A DNA stretch of 64,000 nt, taken from positions 5,828,001-5,892,000 of the forward strand of contig NZ_JACCFO010000001.1 in assembly GCF_013410565.1 (NCBI RefSeq), given 5' to 3'. The position numbers were made by a program, and so were the translations under genes. The notes under the pieces were generated by a model. That model did no database searches and was not told the DNA's origin. It worked only from the letters and a program-made list of their open reading frames with translations. Below are positions 38,450-47,455 of this stretch, one piece after another. Source of the stretch: Streptomonospora nanhaiensis. Lineage in GTDB: Bacteria; Actinomycetota; Actinomycetes; Streptosporangiales; Streptosporangiaceae. The stretch's first letter is position 1; every line of letters starts with the position of its first letter.

Positions 38450-40320
38450 CGATCACCGACCTCCGGCCCGGCCACCCCACCGGCGCTCCCGGCGCGATCG
38501 TGCACTCCTACCTTCCGCTGCGCTACGTGCTCACCGAGTCGCTGGTGGTCCGCTCGGGCTACGACCCCCTGCGCATCACCACCGACCACGTGGTCAACGG
38601 CCGGGCGCAGCGCGGCATGCTCGCCGCCGCCCTGCGCCACGCCGGCCGCGACCACCTCGTGGAGCCCTGGATCGCCCGCGGCAGCGCCATCCGCTTCGCG
38701 CCGGCGTTCCCCCGGCTGGAGGACCCCGCCGGCGCCGCCGCCACCGTGCCCGCGCCGCGCTGCTGGCACGTCCACACGCCCCCCGGCCACACCGACCCCC
38801 TCCTCGCCGACCTCCTGGCCGCCCCCGCCGCGCCCGGTATCAGCTACCGCGCCCTCGGCGGCCTGGTCACCCCCGACCTCGCCCGCCGCGCCGTGCCCCT
38901 CACCCGCACCGAGCAGTACCTCGGCGTGGCCCGCAAGGACGCCGGCCGCCACGGCGTGCCCTACCTCACCACCAGCCTCGAACCCGGCCAGGTCTACGAG
39001 GCCCGCTGGCAGCTGTCCGCCGGCTCCGCCGACGAACTGGCCGACCTCGCCGCCCACGTCCTCGACACCCTGGCCGCCGCCGACGGCCTGCTGTCGCTGG
39101 GGTCGGGCGGCACCCGCGCCCACGGCGGCGGCATCCGGGTCGCCCCGGCGCTGGGCGAGGGCGCGCCGCTCACCCCCGACCGCCTCGACTTCGGCCGCAG
39201 CGACTGGCCCGCGGGCGAGGTCCGCGACCTCCTGCTGCTCTCGCCCGCGCTCGTCGACGACCACCGCGGCCGCCCCGCCCCCGCCGCGCTCACCGCCGCG
39301 GCCGCCCGCGCGCTGGCCGACCTCCTTGGCCCCGGCGCGGCCGAACCCGTGGGCGCCCACATCCAGCAGGAGGCCGTCGGCGCCTACCACCGCCTCTACC
39401 GCGGCCCCATGGCCGAGCAGTGGGCCGCCGCCCCCGGCTCCGTGGTCCGGCTGCGGGCGCTGCGGACCATCACCCTTGCCGAGATCCGCGCCGTCGAGGC
39501 CCGCCCGCTGGGCCGCCGCGCGGCCGACGGCCACGGAGCCGCCGTCCTGGTGCCCGTGGCCGCGCCCGGTCCCGTTCCCGCCGACCACGCCCCCCTGGTC
39601 CGCACGGACACCGCCGACCCCCCGCCGCACCCCCCAGCCGCCGTGGAGCCGCCGGGTCCGGAGAGGACGGAATTCCGGACCCGGCCGGTGGCGCTCGGCG
39701 ACGGCTCCCCGGTGCGCGTCGACCCCGCCTGGGTCGCGGCCGAGGCCGCCGCCGACCCCGCACGCTCACCCGTGGCCCGGCTCCAGGACACCCTGCTCAC
39801 CCGAGCCGCGGCCGACCCCGTCCGCGCCCGCGCCCGCGACCTCGCCCGCCGCTCGGCGCGGCTGCCGCCCGCGCCGCTGCTGGGCCGCCTGCGCGAGGTC
39901 GCCTCGGCGCCCGCCGCCGACCCCCGCGCCGTCCTCACCCGCCTGGCCGGCGTGGTCACCGGCGACCCCGACCGCGCGGCGCCCCACACCCCCCTGCCCG
40001 AACCCGCCCGCGCCGACCTCGCGGCCACCGCTGTGCCCCACGGCGACCGCGAACTCCCGCTGCCGCAGTGGCTCGACTCCGCCGCCGGCGACCCCCGCGC
40101 CTGGTGGCGCCACGCCGGCCCCGACCCCGCGGCGCTCGCCGCCGCGCTGGCGCCCGTCGACCTCACCTGGCGCGGGGGCGGCGGCCCCGGCGCGGCCGCC
40201 CGCGCCTGGAGCGACCGCCCCGAGGTCCGCGCCCGGCTGTCGGTGCAGCTCATCACCTGCTGGCTGGCGGCCGCCGCCTGGATCGGCCGCGACACCGGCC
40301 ACCGCGAGGAGGCCCGGTGA
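38446..40320 (+). CDS. csx10: Csx10-like RAMP (Cas5 group of type III-D)
   Basis: 624 residues from a GTG with AAGGAGAG, overlapping the previous stop (GTGA). Csx10-type blocks: ITTDHVVNGRAQRGMLAAAL near residue 45, TRTEQYLGVARKDAGRHG (about 160-178), and the glycine-rich loop SLGSGGTRAHGGGIRV (about 218-233). The C-terminal half is Pro/Ala-rich with helices and is unlike anything I recognise; it may include a small-subunit-like bundle. Csx10 caps the 5' handle end of the crRNA in type III-D complexes. It overlaps the next gene by 4 bp. Confidence 0.72.
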   Translation: MTITDLRPGHPTGAPGAIVHSYLPLRYVLTESLVVRSGYDPLRITTDHVVNGRAQRGMLAAALRHAGRDHLVEPWIARGSAIRFAPAFPRLEDPAGAAATVPAPRCWHVHTPPGHTDPLLADLLAAPAAPGISYRALGGLVTPDLARRAVPLTRTEQYLGVARKDAGRHGVPYLTTSLEPGQVYEARWQLSAGSADELADLAAHVLDTLAAADGLLSLGSGGTRAHGGGIRVAPALGEGAPLTPDRLDFGRSDWPAGEVRDLLLLSPALVDDHRGRPAPAALTAAAARALADLLGPGAAEPVGAHIQQEAVGAYHRLYRGPMAEQWAAAPGSVVRLRALRTITLAEIRAVEARPLGRRAADGHGAAVLVPVAAPGPVPADHAPLVRTDTADPPPHPPAAVEPPGPERTEFRTRPVALGDGSPVRVDPAWVAAEAAADPARSPVARLQDTLLTRAAADPVRARARDLARRSARLPPAPLLGRLREVASAPAADPRAVLTRLAGVVTGDPDRAAPHTPLPEPARADLAATAVPHGDRELPLPQWLDSAAGDPRAWWRHAGPDPAALAAALAPVDLTWRGGGGPGAAARAWSDRPEVRARLSVQLITCWLAAAAWIGRDTGHREEAR

Positions 40321-42092
40321 CCCCCGCGGGCCCGGGCCGCGCCGGGTCGGCCGACCCCGCCGCCGACCTGGCCGACTTCGCCGCGGGCGCGCACCGCCAC
40401 CCCGTCGTGCTGTGGGAGCTCACGGCCCGCGTCCGGCTGCTCAGCGACACCCACATCGGCTCGGCCGACGACTCCGCGCGCACCGCCGCCGACATCGCCC
40501 CCATCGACCGCGACCCCCTCGACCACGCGCCGCGGCTGCGCGCCAGCACCCAGGCCGGGCTGCTGCGCCACCACCTGGCCGCGCGGCTGGGCCCCGACCG
40601 CGCCGACGCCGTGGCCGAGCTGTTCGGCGAGGCCGCGCGCGGCGCCGATCCCGCCGACCCCGGCGGCACCGCCGTCAACGCCGCCAGCGCTCTCGACATC
40701 GACGACGCCTTCGCCGAACTCCCGCCCGAGGCCGGGATCGCCGTGCGCGCCGGAAACCGGGTCGACCCCGGCAGCGGCGCCGCCGCGCCCGGCGCGTTCT
40801 GGCGCATGGAGACCCTGCCCGCCGGCACCCGCTTCACCCTGACCCTGCGGCTTTGGGTCGCCGACCCCGCCGACGAAGGGCGCCTGCTCGCGCTCGCCGC
40901 GCTGGCCGCCGACGGCCTCAACGGCGCCGACCTCGCCCCCGGCGTGGCCATCGGCGCCCGCACCGCGCGCGGCTACGGCGCCGTGCGCTGCGACTCCTGG
41001 CACCTGCGCCGCCACGACCTCCGCACCCCCCAGGGCTGGGCCGACTGGTACGCCCTCACCTGGCGGCAGCGCCGCGAACGCGCCCACCGCGCCGTCACCG
41101 CGCCCGCGCGCCCCCGGCCCGCCCGCGCCCCCGGCCTGCTCACCCTCGTCCCCGACCACCTCCAGCGCGACCCCGCCCTGGCCGCCGCCATCGGCGGCGA
41201 CTACTCCGCCGCCCTGGCCGACCTCGCCACCGACCGCCGCCACCGCGACGAACTCACCCTCACCCTGCGCCTGGCCGAACGCCCCACCGAGGCGTTCCTG
41301 CCCACCGGCTCCGGGGCGCCGCCGCGCGCGCCCGGGCCGCGCCCGGGCCTGCTCATGGTCGGCGACACCCCGCGCCTGGAGTCGCTCGGCGAGGTCGACC
41401 GCGCCCACCTGCGCCGGCCCAGCGTCGGCGGCGACGGCGCTGTGGAGTGGCGCCCCGCGCTCGGCGACACCGCGCTGTTCGCCCTGTTCAAACGGCTGAG
41501 CCGGCGCCTGGTCCGCGACATCTCCGGCGAGTCCGCCACCACCCTGGCCGAGTGGCCCGAGGACAGCCCCGCCCGCCGGCTGCACGCCCGCTGGTGGGGC
41601 GGCGACGCCCGCTCGGGCGGCGCGCCCGCGCCCTCGGGCATCCGGCTGCGCCAGGCCGCCGAACTCACCGGCGGCACCACCCAGCGCACCACCCGCGTCA
41701 CCATCGACTCCCTGTTCGGCGACGCCGTGGACTCCACCTTGCTCACCGACGACGTCCACGCCGGCGGCCAGGCCACCGTCATCCTCGACGCCCCCCAGCC
41801 CGACGACGCCGTGCGCGGCCTGCTCGCCCTCATCGTCCGCGAACTCCACACCGTGCCGCTGGACGCCATCGGCGGCGGGTCCGGCGCCGGCCACGGCCGC
41901 GTCACCGTCACCCGGGCGGTGCTGACCCGGCACGAGCCCGGCGCCGCGCCCGACCGCGTGGACCTGCTGGCCGCCATCGACGACGCCCGCAGCCCCGAAC
42001 GCGCCGCCGTGGGGCCCTGGGTCAGCGCGCTGCGCGCGGCCGTCTCCGGCGACCGCGCGGCCGCCCCGGGCCCGAACGGGTCCGCCCGGTGA
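40317..42092 (+). CDS. Fused double RAMP (Cas7-Cas7) protein
   Basis: 591 residues with two RAMP units in one chain. Unit 1 (about 25-230): LLSDTHIGSADDSARTAADIAPIDRDPLDHAPRLRASTQAGLLRHHL, ending in the glycine loop GVAIGARTARGYGAVR. Unit 2 (about 310-545): LTLRLAERPTEAFLPTG, TTRVTIDSLFGDAVDSTLL, ending in DAIGGGSGAGHGRVTV. Asp-rich segments after IGSAD correspond to the region carrying the RNase Asp in Csm3. Tandem Cas7 fusions are known from type III-D2 and are thought to be steps toward single-chain III-E effectors. GTGA start overlap with csx10. Confidence 0.72.
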   Translation: MTPAGPGRAGSADPAADLADFAAGAHRHPVVLWELTARVRLLSDTHIGSADDSARTAADIAPIDRDPLDHAPRLRASTQAGLLRHHLAARLGPDRADAVAELFGEAARGADPADPGGTAVNAASALDIDDAFAELPPEAGIAVRAGNRVDPGSGAAAPGAFWRMETLPAGTRFTLTLRLWVADPADEGRLLALAALAADGLNGADLAPGVAIGARTARGYGAVRCDSWHLRRHDLRTPQGWADWYALTWRQRRERAHRAVTAPARPRPARAPGLLTLVPDHLQRDPALAAAIGGDYSAALADLATDRRHRDELTLTLRLAERPTEAFLPTGSGAPPRAPGPRPGLLMVGDTPRLESLGEVDRAHLRRPSVGGDGAVEWRPALGDTALFALFKRLSRRLVRDISGESATTLAEWPEDSPARRLHARWWGGDARSGGAPAPSGIRLRQAAELTGGTTQRTTRVTIDSLFGDAVDSTLLTDDVHAGGQATVILDAPQPDDAVRGLLALIVRELHTVPLDAIGGGSGAGHGRVTVTRAVLTRHEPGAAPDRVDLLAAIDDARSPERAAVGPWVSALRAAVSGDRAAAPGPNGSAR

Positions 42093-42157
42093 TCCACCCG
42101 CCCCCCGCGCCCGCCACCGGCGGCACCACCATCACCGACTCCCGAGGAGGCGAAGCG

Positions 42158-42973
42158 ATGCCGACCCCGACCACCCCGGTGCCCGCCGGCGCCGCGGCGC
42201 TCACACCCGGCCCCCGCGGCGCCGACACCGCCGCCCTGGGCCCCGGCACCGCGCGCGCCGTCCTCGCCGACCTCTTCGGCGCCGCGCCGGCCCGGCGCTG
42301 CGCCGCCCTCGACCACTACGCGCCCGGCGAGCCGCAGTGGCTGCTGGCGGAGTTCGGCGACGGCCGCATCACCGGCGCCTGCCCGGCGGGGGAGTGGCGG
42401 CTCTCCAGCGCCGACCCGCACACCGCCGGCCTCTCCGCGCCGGCGCCGGCCCCCGACCTCTCCGACGCCTGGCGGCTGCTGGGCGCCTGGGTGTTCAGCC
42501 CCTCCGCCCAGATCCACATCGCCGAGGCCGCCGAGGACTCCTGGCTCACCCGCGACAGCGCCGACCTGGGCGACCTGCCCGACTGGCTGCGCCCCCGCGA
42601 CCGCTCGTTCCTGCTGGCCGGCTGGCACAGCGGCCCCCGCGCCAGCCGCGACCTCGGCGGCGCGATCCCCTTCAGCATCGGCCGCGAACTCTCCGGCACC
42701 ACGGCCTGCCACCCCGTGAGCTGGCGCGACTTCGACATCGCACCCGCCGCCGCGGCCTGCGGCGGGGCGGCCCAAGAGCCCGCGGCGGTGGGCAGCTGGC
42801 TGAGCGTCCGAGAGTACTGGGGGGAGGATCCCGCCACGGGGGCGGTCGGTGTGGTCCTCCACCGACTGACCGGCTACCACGCGGGGGCCAAGCCCACCCC
42901 GCCGCACCGCGACGCGCTGGATTCCTCGGCCGACCGCCTGGACCACCACCTGGAGAACAGGAGGGCACCGTGA
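42158..42973 (+). CDS. csx19: Csx19-like CRISPR-associated protein
   Basis: 271 residues from ATG 42158, set by GAGGAGG 7 bases upstream; a GTG at 42089 overlapping the previous stop is also in frame. The pattern WLLAEFGDGRITG...GEWRLSS near the N-terminus and VREYWGEDPATGAVGVVLHRLTGYH near the C-terminus fits Csx19, a type III-D accessory protein of unknown biochemistry. No catalytic residues can be named. It overlaps the next gene by 4 bp, so it is made with the complex. Confidence 0.6.
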   Translation: MPTPTTPVPAGAAALTPGPRGADTAALGPGTARAVLADLFGAAPARRCAALDHYAPGEPQWLLAEFGDGRITGACPAGEWRLSSADPHTAGLSAPAPAPDLSDAWRLLGAWVFSPSAQIHIAEAAEDSWLTRDSADLGDLPDWLRPRDRSFLLAGWHSGPRASRDLGGAIPFSIGRELSGTTACHPVSWRDFDIAPAAAACGGAAQEPAAVGSWLSVREYWGEDPATGAVGVVLHRLTGYHAGAKPTPPHRDALDSSADRLDHHLENRRAP

Positions 42974-45435
42974 GCGACCAGCCACCCCGCCGCGCCCACC
43001 GGCCCACTCCAGCCGCCATGCCGCGCCGCCGCCCCGGCGCGGCCGGCCACCGCGCCGCCCCGCAGCCCGCCCAGGGCCGGCCGCGGCGCCGCGACGACCG
43101 CGGTGCCCTCGCCGTGCCGTGCGACCCGCCCGACCCCGTGCGCGACCACCAGGCCGTCGCACCCTACGGCCTGGTCCCGCTGCCCGAGCGACCCATGCCC
43201 GCCGAACGCCTCCAGGAGTCCGTCCTGCGCGACGGCACCCCCCAGGAGCGGCTCCTGGCCGGCCACGACCACCGGGTCCCCGGCACCCACACCGGCTGGA
43301 TCGACATCGCCGTGCGCACCCTCAGCCCCACGTTCGTGGGCGCCACACGCGGCGGCGGCCGCCCCGAACGCTCCCTGACCATCGACGGCCGTGCGGCGCT
43401 GCCCGGCGCCTCCCTGCGCGGGCTGATCCGCAACACCCTGCGCGTGCTCACGGGCGGCGAGACCGGCCCGGTCAACACCCCGCAGTTGTTCTTCCGGGCG
43501 CCCGCGGCCTCCCACAGCGACCGCCGCGCCCGCCACGTCATGCGCAACCTCAACCGGCAGTACCGCCACCGCCACGGCGCGCCCTCCAGCCCGCCGGGCG
43601 TGCCGGTGAAGGCCGGGTTCCTGCACCACCGCGCCGACACCGGCGGCTGGGAGATCCTGCCGCTGCCCGTGGAGCGCCCGCTGCAGGTCCGCCTCACCGA
43701 CCTCCGCGACGACCTCCGCCGCTTCCCCGGCCTGCCGCCCTTCGAACTCCCCCCGCACGAGTCCGGCGACGGCGGCGGCCCCTCCGGCTACATCCCCGCC
43801 GACTTCCACGGCGCCTTCCAGTACCTCGACGTCGTGGCGCTGTGCCCCGACACCCACGGCCGCACCGTGGGCGAGTCCCGCTTCTGGGCCATGGCCGTGC
43901 TGCCGCCCGGCACCGAGGTCGCCTTCGGCCACCGCGAGACCGCGCGCCACCGCCTGCGCGAGCGCTGGGAGCAGAAGCGCGCCCGCGCCGAGCAGTCCCT
44001 GCGCCGGGCCGCGGGCGAGCGCTCCCGGTCGTCCTCGCGCGGGCGGCGCAACGACCTCGACCGCGCCCTGGACCGCATCGACCACGTCGGCTTCCGCGCC
44101 TACGACTGCGTCCTGGTGCTCACCGGCGTGGCGGGCGAGCGCAAGAACGCCTACCTCTTCCCCAAGGACGTCGACCCCGCCCGGCGGCTGCCCGTGCCCG
44201 ACCACCTCGTGCACCTGGTCGAGTCCGCCGACCAGATCACCCGGTTCCAGGAGCGCAACCACCCGCGCTCGGGCCCGGCCGCCGGCCTCGACCCCGCCGG
44301 GGGCCGCCCGCGCGCGCAGCGCCGGGTCGACGGCGGCCTGGCCCGCTCGGGCGCCGAACCCGTCTGGTACCAGGAGACCGACGGCCGCGTGGTGTCCTTC
44401 GGCCGCTCCGGCGGCTACCGGGTGGCGGTGGGGGAGTTCGACCCCGTCAGCCGCGCCGTGCCCGAACCCCTGCTCACCCCGCGCCGGGCGCGCGGCGGCA
44501 CCGGGCGCGCGCCCGACGTCCCCCGCGCCCTCTTCGGCGACCTCGACCTCCTCCCGGCGCGCGACAACGCCGGATCGGCCGCCCGCGGACGGGTCTCGGT
44601 GGGCTCGGCCGTCTGCGACGACCCCGACCCCTGGTTCGCCCACCCGCTGCGGGTCGAACTCCTCTCGCCCCAGCGCAGCTGCTTCGCCAACTACCTGCTC
44701 CAGCCGGTCTCCGACCGCACCTTCGGCACCTCGCCCGACCTGGTCACCTGGTCGCACGAGGGCGACGTCCGCCTGGGCGGCTACAAGGTCTACCTGCACC
44801 GCTACGACCCGCTGCCCGCGTCCGCCCAGCGCTACGCCCACCTGCACCCCGACCGCGTCCCGGCCGGCGCCACCACCCGCGACGTCCTGCCCATGCGCGA
44901 GGGCCTGACCTTCCACGGCCGCATCACCTTCACCAACCTCACCGACGCCGAACTCGGCGCGCTGCTGCGGGCGCTGTACCTGGGCAACCCCGCCGGCGGC
45001 GGCGACCCCGCCGACCCCCTCTACGCCCACAAGATCGGCCTGGGCAAGGCCCTGGGGTTCGGCAGCGTCCACATCAGCCCGGCCCTCTACCTCATCGACC
45101 CCGCCGAGCGCGCCTGCTCGCTCGACCCCGGCGCCGGCGTCCACCGCGTCGGCGACGAAGGCGTGCAAAAGCTCCTCGACTCCTTCGGCGACGCCCTGCT
45201 CACCTGGGAGCGCGAGGAGAGCGTCCGCGCCGGCGACGCCATCCCCGACGACTGGAGCGACGTCCCGCGCGTCGAGGCGCTGCTGCTGGCGGCCCAGTGG
45301 CGCCACCGCCTCCCCGAGAGCTGGACCCGCGTCATGGACGTCGAGGAGTTCGCCGTCTTCCCGGTCCTGCCCGGCCTGCAGGACCGGTTCGCCGCCCACG
45401 CCCAGGTGTCGGAGTCCGGCACCGATCCGGGCTGA
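42970..45435 (+). CDS. Large CRISPR-associated RAMP (TIGR03986 type)
   Basis: 821 residues. Residues 1-75 are Arg/Pro-rich and probably disordered. A RAMP opening follows: GWIDIAVRTLSPTFVGATRGGGRPERSLTIDGRAALPGASLRGLIRNTLRVLTGGE. A long middle part (about 150-650) has basic segments (RRAAGERSRSSSRGRRNDL), and the end has the RAMP-like HKIGLGKALGFGSVHISP. The layout matches the large RAMPs with an inserted domain seen in type III-D loci. It probably contributes a backbone position at one end of the complex. Last gene of the operon. Confidence 0.7.
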   Translation: MSDQPPRRAHRPTPAAMPRRRPGAAGHRAAPQPAQGRPRRRDDRGALAVPCDPPDPVRDHQAVAPYGLVPLPERPMPAERLQESVLRDGTPQERLLAGHDHRVPGTHTGWIDIAVRTLSPTFVGATRGGGRPERSLTIDGRAALPGASLRGLIRNTLRVLTGGETGPVNTPQLFFRAPAASHSDRRARHVMRNLNRQYRHRHGAPSSPPGVPVKAGFLHHRADTGGWEILPLPVERPLQVRLTDLRDDLRRFPGLPPFELPPHESGDGGGPSGYIPADFHGAFQYLDVVALCPDTHGRTVGESRFWAMAVLPPGTEVAFGHRETARHRLRERWEQKRARAEQSLRRAAGERSRSSSRGRRNDLDRALDRIDHVGFRAYDCVLVLTGVAGERKNAYLFPKDVDPARRLPVPDHLVHLVESADQITRFQERNHPRSGPAAGLDPAGGRPRAQRRVDGGLARSGAEPVWYQETDGRVVSFGRSGGYRVAVGEFDPVSRAVPEPLLTPRRARGGTGRAPDVPRALFGDLDLLPARDNAGSAARGRVSVGSAVCDDPDPWFAHPLRVELLSPQRSCFANYLLQPVSDRTFGTSPDLVTWSHEGDVRLGGYKVYLHRYDPLPASAQRYAHLHPDRVPAGATTRDVLPMREGLTFHGRITFTNLTDAELGALLRALYLGNPAGGGDPADPLYAHKIGLGKALGFGSVHISPALYLIDPAERACSLDPGAGVHRVGDEGVQKLLDSFGDALLTWEREESVRAGDAIPDDWSDVPRVEALLLAAQWRHRLPESWTRVMDVEEFAVFPVLPGLQDRFAAHAQVSESGTDPG

Positions 45436-45494
45436 CCCCCGCGTCCCGGCGGCCCGTGACCCCGGCCGCCGGGATCCCGCCCGCCCCGACCCCC

Positions 45495-45597
45495 GTGTTG
45501 GTGCCGGCCCGCCGAGGGCATAGCACCACGACCGCCCGGACGAATCTGCGACCAGCAGAGCGCACAGCGCGCCCGCCGAGGGCATCGCGCACACGCA
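45495..45597. repeat. Pair of CRISPR-repeat-like elements, 64 bp apart
   Basis: The 15-mer GCCCGCCGAGGGCAT occurs at 45507-45521 and 45571-45585. Around the first copy, GTGTTGGTGC (from 45495) and GCACCACGAC (to 45532) give a partly palindromic element of about 38 bp, a usual size for type III repeats; around the second the flanks are diverged. No third copy at the expected distance. They lie between the last cas gene and its terminator. Confidence 0.4.
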
Positions 45598-45659
45598 GGC
45601 CGGCCCGTCGGAGCCCGGCAGGCGAACCGCTCCGGGACGCGGCCGACGCGGGGGCGAGC

Positions 45660-45686
45660 GGCCCCGCCCCCGCCGGGGGCGGGGCC
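45660..45686. terminator. Bidirectional hairpin ending the CRISPR operon
   Basis: GGCCCCGCCCCC and GGGGGCGGGGCC form a perfect 12-bp stem with a 3-base loop between the convergent large RAMP gene and the oxidoreductase gene. Confidence 0.7.
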
Positions 45687-45711
45687 GGGGCGCGGCGGGG
45701 TGACCTCTCCG

Positions 45712-47061
45712 TCAGCCCGCCGGGTTCAGCAGGCGCGCCACGTCCACCGGCAGCCCGGTGCGCATCGACTCGTTGGCCGCCAGCCCGGTCAGCAGCGCGT
45801 TGGCGCCGTCGGTGTGGGTGGGGCGCGGCTGCAGCCCGGTGGCGCCGAACAGGGTGTCCAGCAGGTGGGTGTCGCCGCCGCCGTGGGACCCCCGGCCCAC
45901 CGCCACGGCGACCTCCTCGGGCGGCTGCCAGTGCCGGCGCAGCAGCAGCCGCGCGGCGGTGTTCTCCTTGGGCGCGGGCATGCCCCGTACCGGCGTGGTC
46001 TCGCTGCGGCCGGGCACCGTGTGGGGGCTCTCGGTGACGTCCAGCTCCAGGCGGCCGCGGCTGCCGGTGATCGCCACCCGGTAGCCCTCCCACGGCGCGT
46101 AGGCCGCCAGGTGGTAGGTGAGCTTGGCGCCGGAGGCGTAGCGCACCAGGACCGACATGTCGTCCTCGATGGTGATCCCGGGGCCGAACACGTTGCGGTC
46201 GCGCCGGTAGCCGTCCTCGTGCTCGGCGGCCAGGTAGAGCCGCGCCATGTCGTCGCTGTCGGCGATGTGCAGCGCGAAGGGGTCGTCCTGGGCGGCCGCC
46301 GCGCCGTGCGCCCGCTCGTAGTCGGCGGCCAGCTCGCGGCGGCGGCCGTTCTCCGCGCCGTAGAAGAACAGGTCGCCCCAGGCGAACACGGTGCGCGGCG
46401 CGCTGCCGATCCACCAGTTCACGAGGTCGAAGTGGTGGCTGGCCTTGTGCACCAGCAGCCCGCCGGAGTTCTCCTTCTCGCGGTGCCAGCGGCGGAAGTA
46501 GTCGGCGCCGTGGCGCAGGTCCAGCAGCCACTCGAAGTGCACCGAGCCCACCTCGCCGATCTCGCCGGCGGCGACGATCTCGCGCACCCGGCGGTGCACC
46601 GGGTTGAACCGGTAGTTGAACGCGACGTTGACCCGCCGGCCGGTGCGCCGCTGGGCGGCGAGGACGCGGCGGCAGCCGTCGACGTCGGCGGTCATGGGCT
46701 TCTCGGTGACCACGTCGCAGCCGGCGTCCAGCGCGGCGCAGATGTAGTCGGCGTGGGTGCGGTCCACGGTGCACACCACGACCTCCTGCACGCGCTCCTT
46801 GCGCAGCATGTCGGCGAAGTCCTCGGCGGGGTACTCGGGGACCGGGTCGAGGCCGTGCGCGCGCACGATGTCGTTGTGCACGGCCATGCGGGTGCGGTTG
46901 GTGTCGCACAGGGCGACGAGGCGCGCGGTGGCGGTGTGGCTGGAGACGAGGGCGGTGGTGTACATCCGCGCTCGGGCGCCGGTGCCCACGACGGCGAAGC
47001 GGCGCGGCTCGGAGTCGGCGGCGGGGACGGCCTGGTCGGCGTGTGCGGTCGCGTCGGTCAC
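45712..47061 (-). CDS. Gfo/Idh/MocA family oxidoreductase
   Basis: 449 residues from a GTG at 47061 with TTGGAG upstream. N-terminal Rossmann domain (RFAVVGTGARARMYTTAL, LVALCDTNRTRM), the catalytic EKPMTADVDG motif with Lys, then the dimerisation domain (NVAFNYRFNPVHRRVREIVAAGEIGEVGSVHFEW; KASHHFDLVNWWIG, where His can act in catalysis). It oxidises or rearranges sugars or inositols. It diverges from a sugar ABC operon, and matching LacI-type palindromes precede both, so it probably processes the imported sugar. Confidence 0.9.
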   Translation of the reverse strand: MTDATAHADQAVPAADSEPRRFAVVGTGARARMYTTALVSSHTATARLVALCDTNRTRMAVHNDIVRAHGLDPVPEYPAEDFADMLRKERVQEVVVCTVDRTHADYICAALDAGCDVVTEKPMTADVDGCRRVLAAQRRTGRRVNVAFNYRFNPVHRRVREIVAAGEIGEVGSVHFEWLLDLRHGADYFRRWHREKENSGGLLVHKASHHFDLVNWWIGSAPRTVFAWGDLFFYGAENGRRRELAADYERAHGAAAAQDDPFALHIADSDDMARLYLAAEHEDGYRRDRNVFGPGITIEDDMSVLVRYASGAKLTYHLAAYAPWEGYRVAITGSRGRLELDVTESPHTVPGRSETTPVRGMPAPKENTAARLLLRRHWQPPEEVAVAVGRGSHGGGDTHLLDTLFGATGLQPRPTHTDGANALLTGLAANESMRTGLPVDVARLLNPAG

Positions 47062-47069
47062 ACTCCAAC

Positions 47070-47083
47070 GGTAAACGCTTTCC
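47070..47083. promoter_or_regulatory. LacI-type operator GGTAAACGCTTTCC
   Basis: A near-palindrome 9 bp before the oxidoreductase GTG, centred on CG as in LacI/CcpA-family operators. It differs by two bases from the element at 47442-47455. Confidence 0.65.
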
Positions 47084-47441
47084 CGCAGTCGGTCCACCGC
47101 GTCGCGCGGCGCGCGAACGTCGAACGCCCGTCGAACCGGTGTTTGCCCAGCTCAAACCGCCGAGGGGTGGCGGTGTGCCCGGTAGGCCGCCGGCGCGGGC
47201 GCGGCCATCACGTCCGGGGAGCGATTGCCAGCGATATTCCGCAACGATCGGGACACGGTGGCCGCGCCGCCCGGCGGGCCCCCGGGTTTTTCCGAATCGG
47301 TTCCGCGCTTCGCAATTTTCGGTGTCCGCCCTGCAAGGGGCCGCTGCCACGGGTTTTTCCGGTACGCGCGGCCGCCGATTCGGCGGCACGCCTCCATTGA
47401 CGGCGTATCTCCGCGGTGTTAAAAACCGTTCATCCGATCGT

Positions 47442-47455
47442 GGATAGCGCTTACC
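47442..47455. promoter_or_regulatory. LacI-type operator GGATAGCGCTTACC
   Basis: Its reverse complement, GGTAAGCGCTATCC, matches 12 of 14 bases of the site at 47070-47083. It lies about 190 bp before the ABC permease start, where the operon promoter is expected. Confidence 0.65.

Noticed and set aside
45603-45625. A possible third copy of the GCCCGCCGAGGGCAT element.
   Set aside because: It matches poorly (GCCCGTCGGAGCCCG) and lies only 32 bp after the second copy, breaking the 64-bp spacing.
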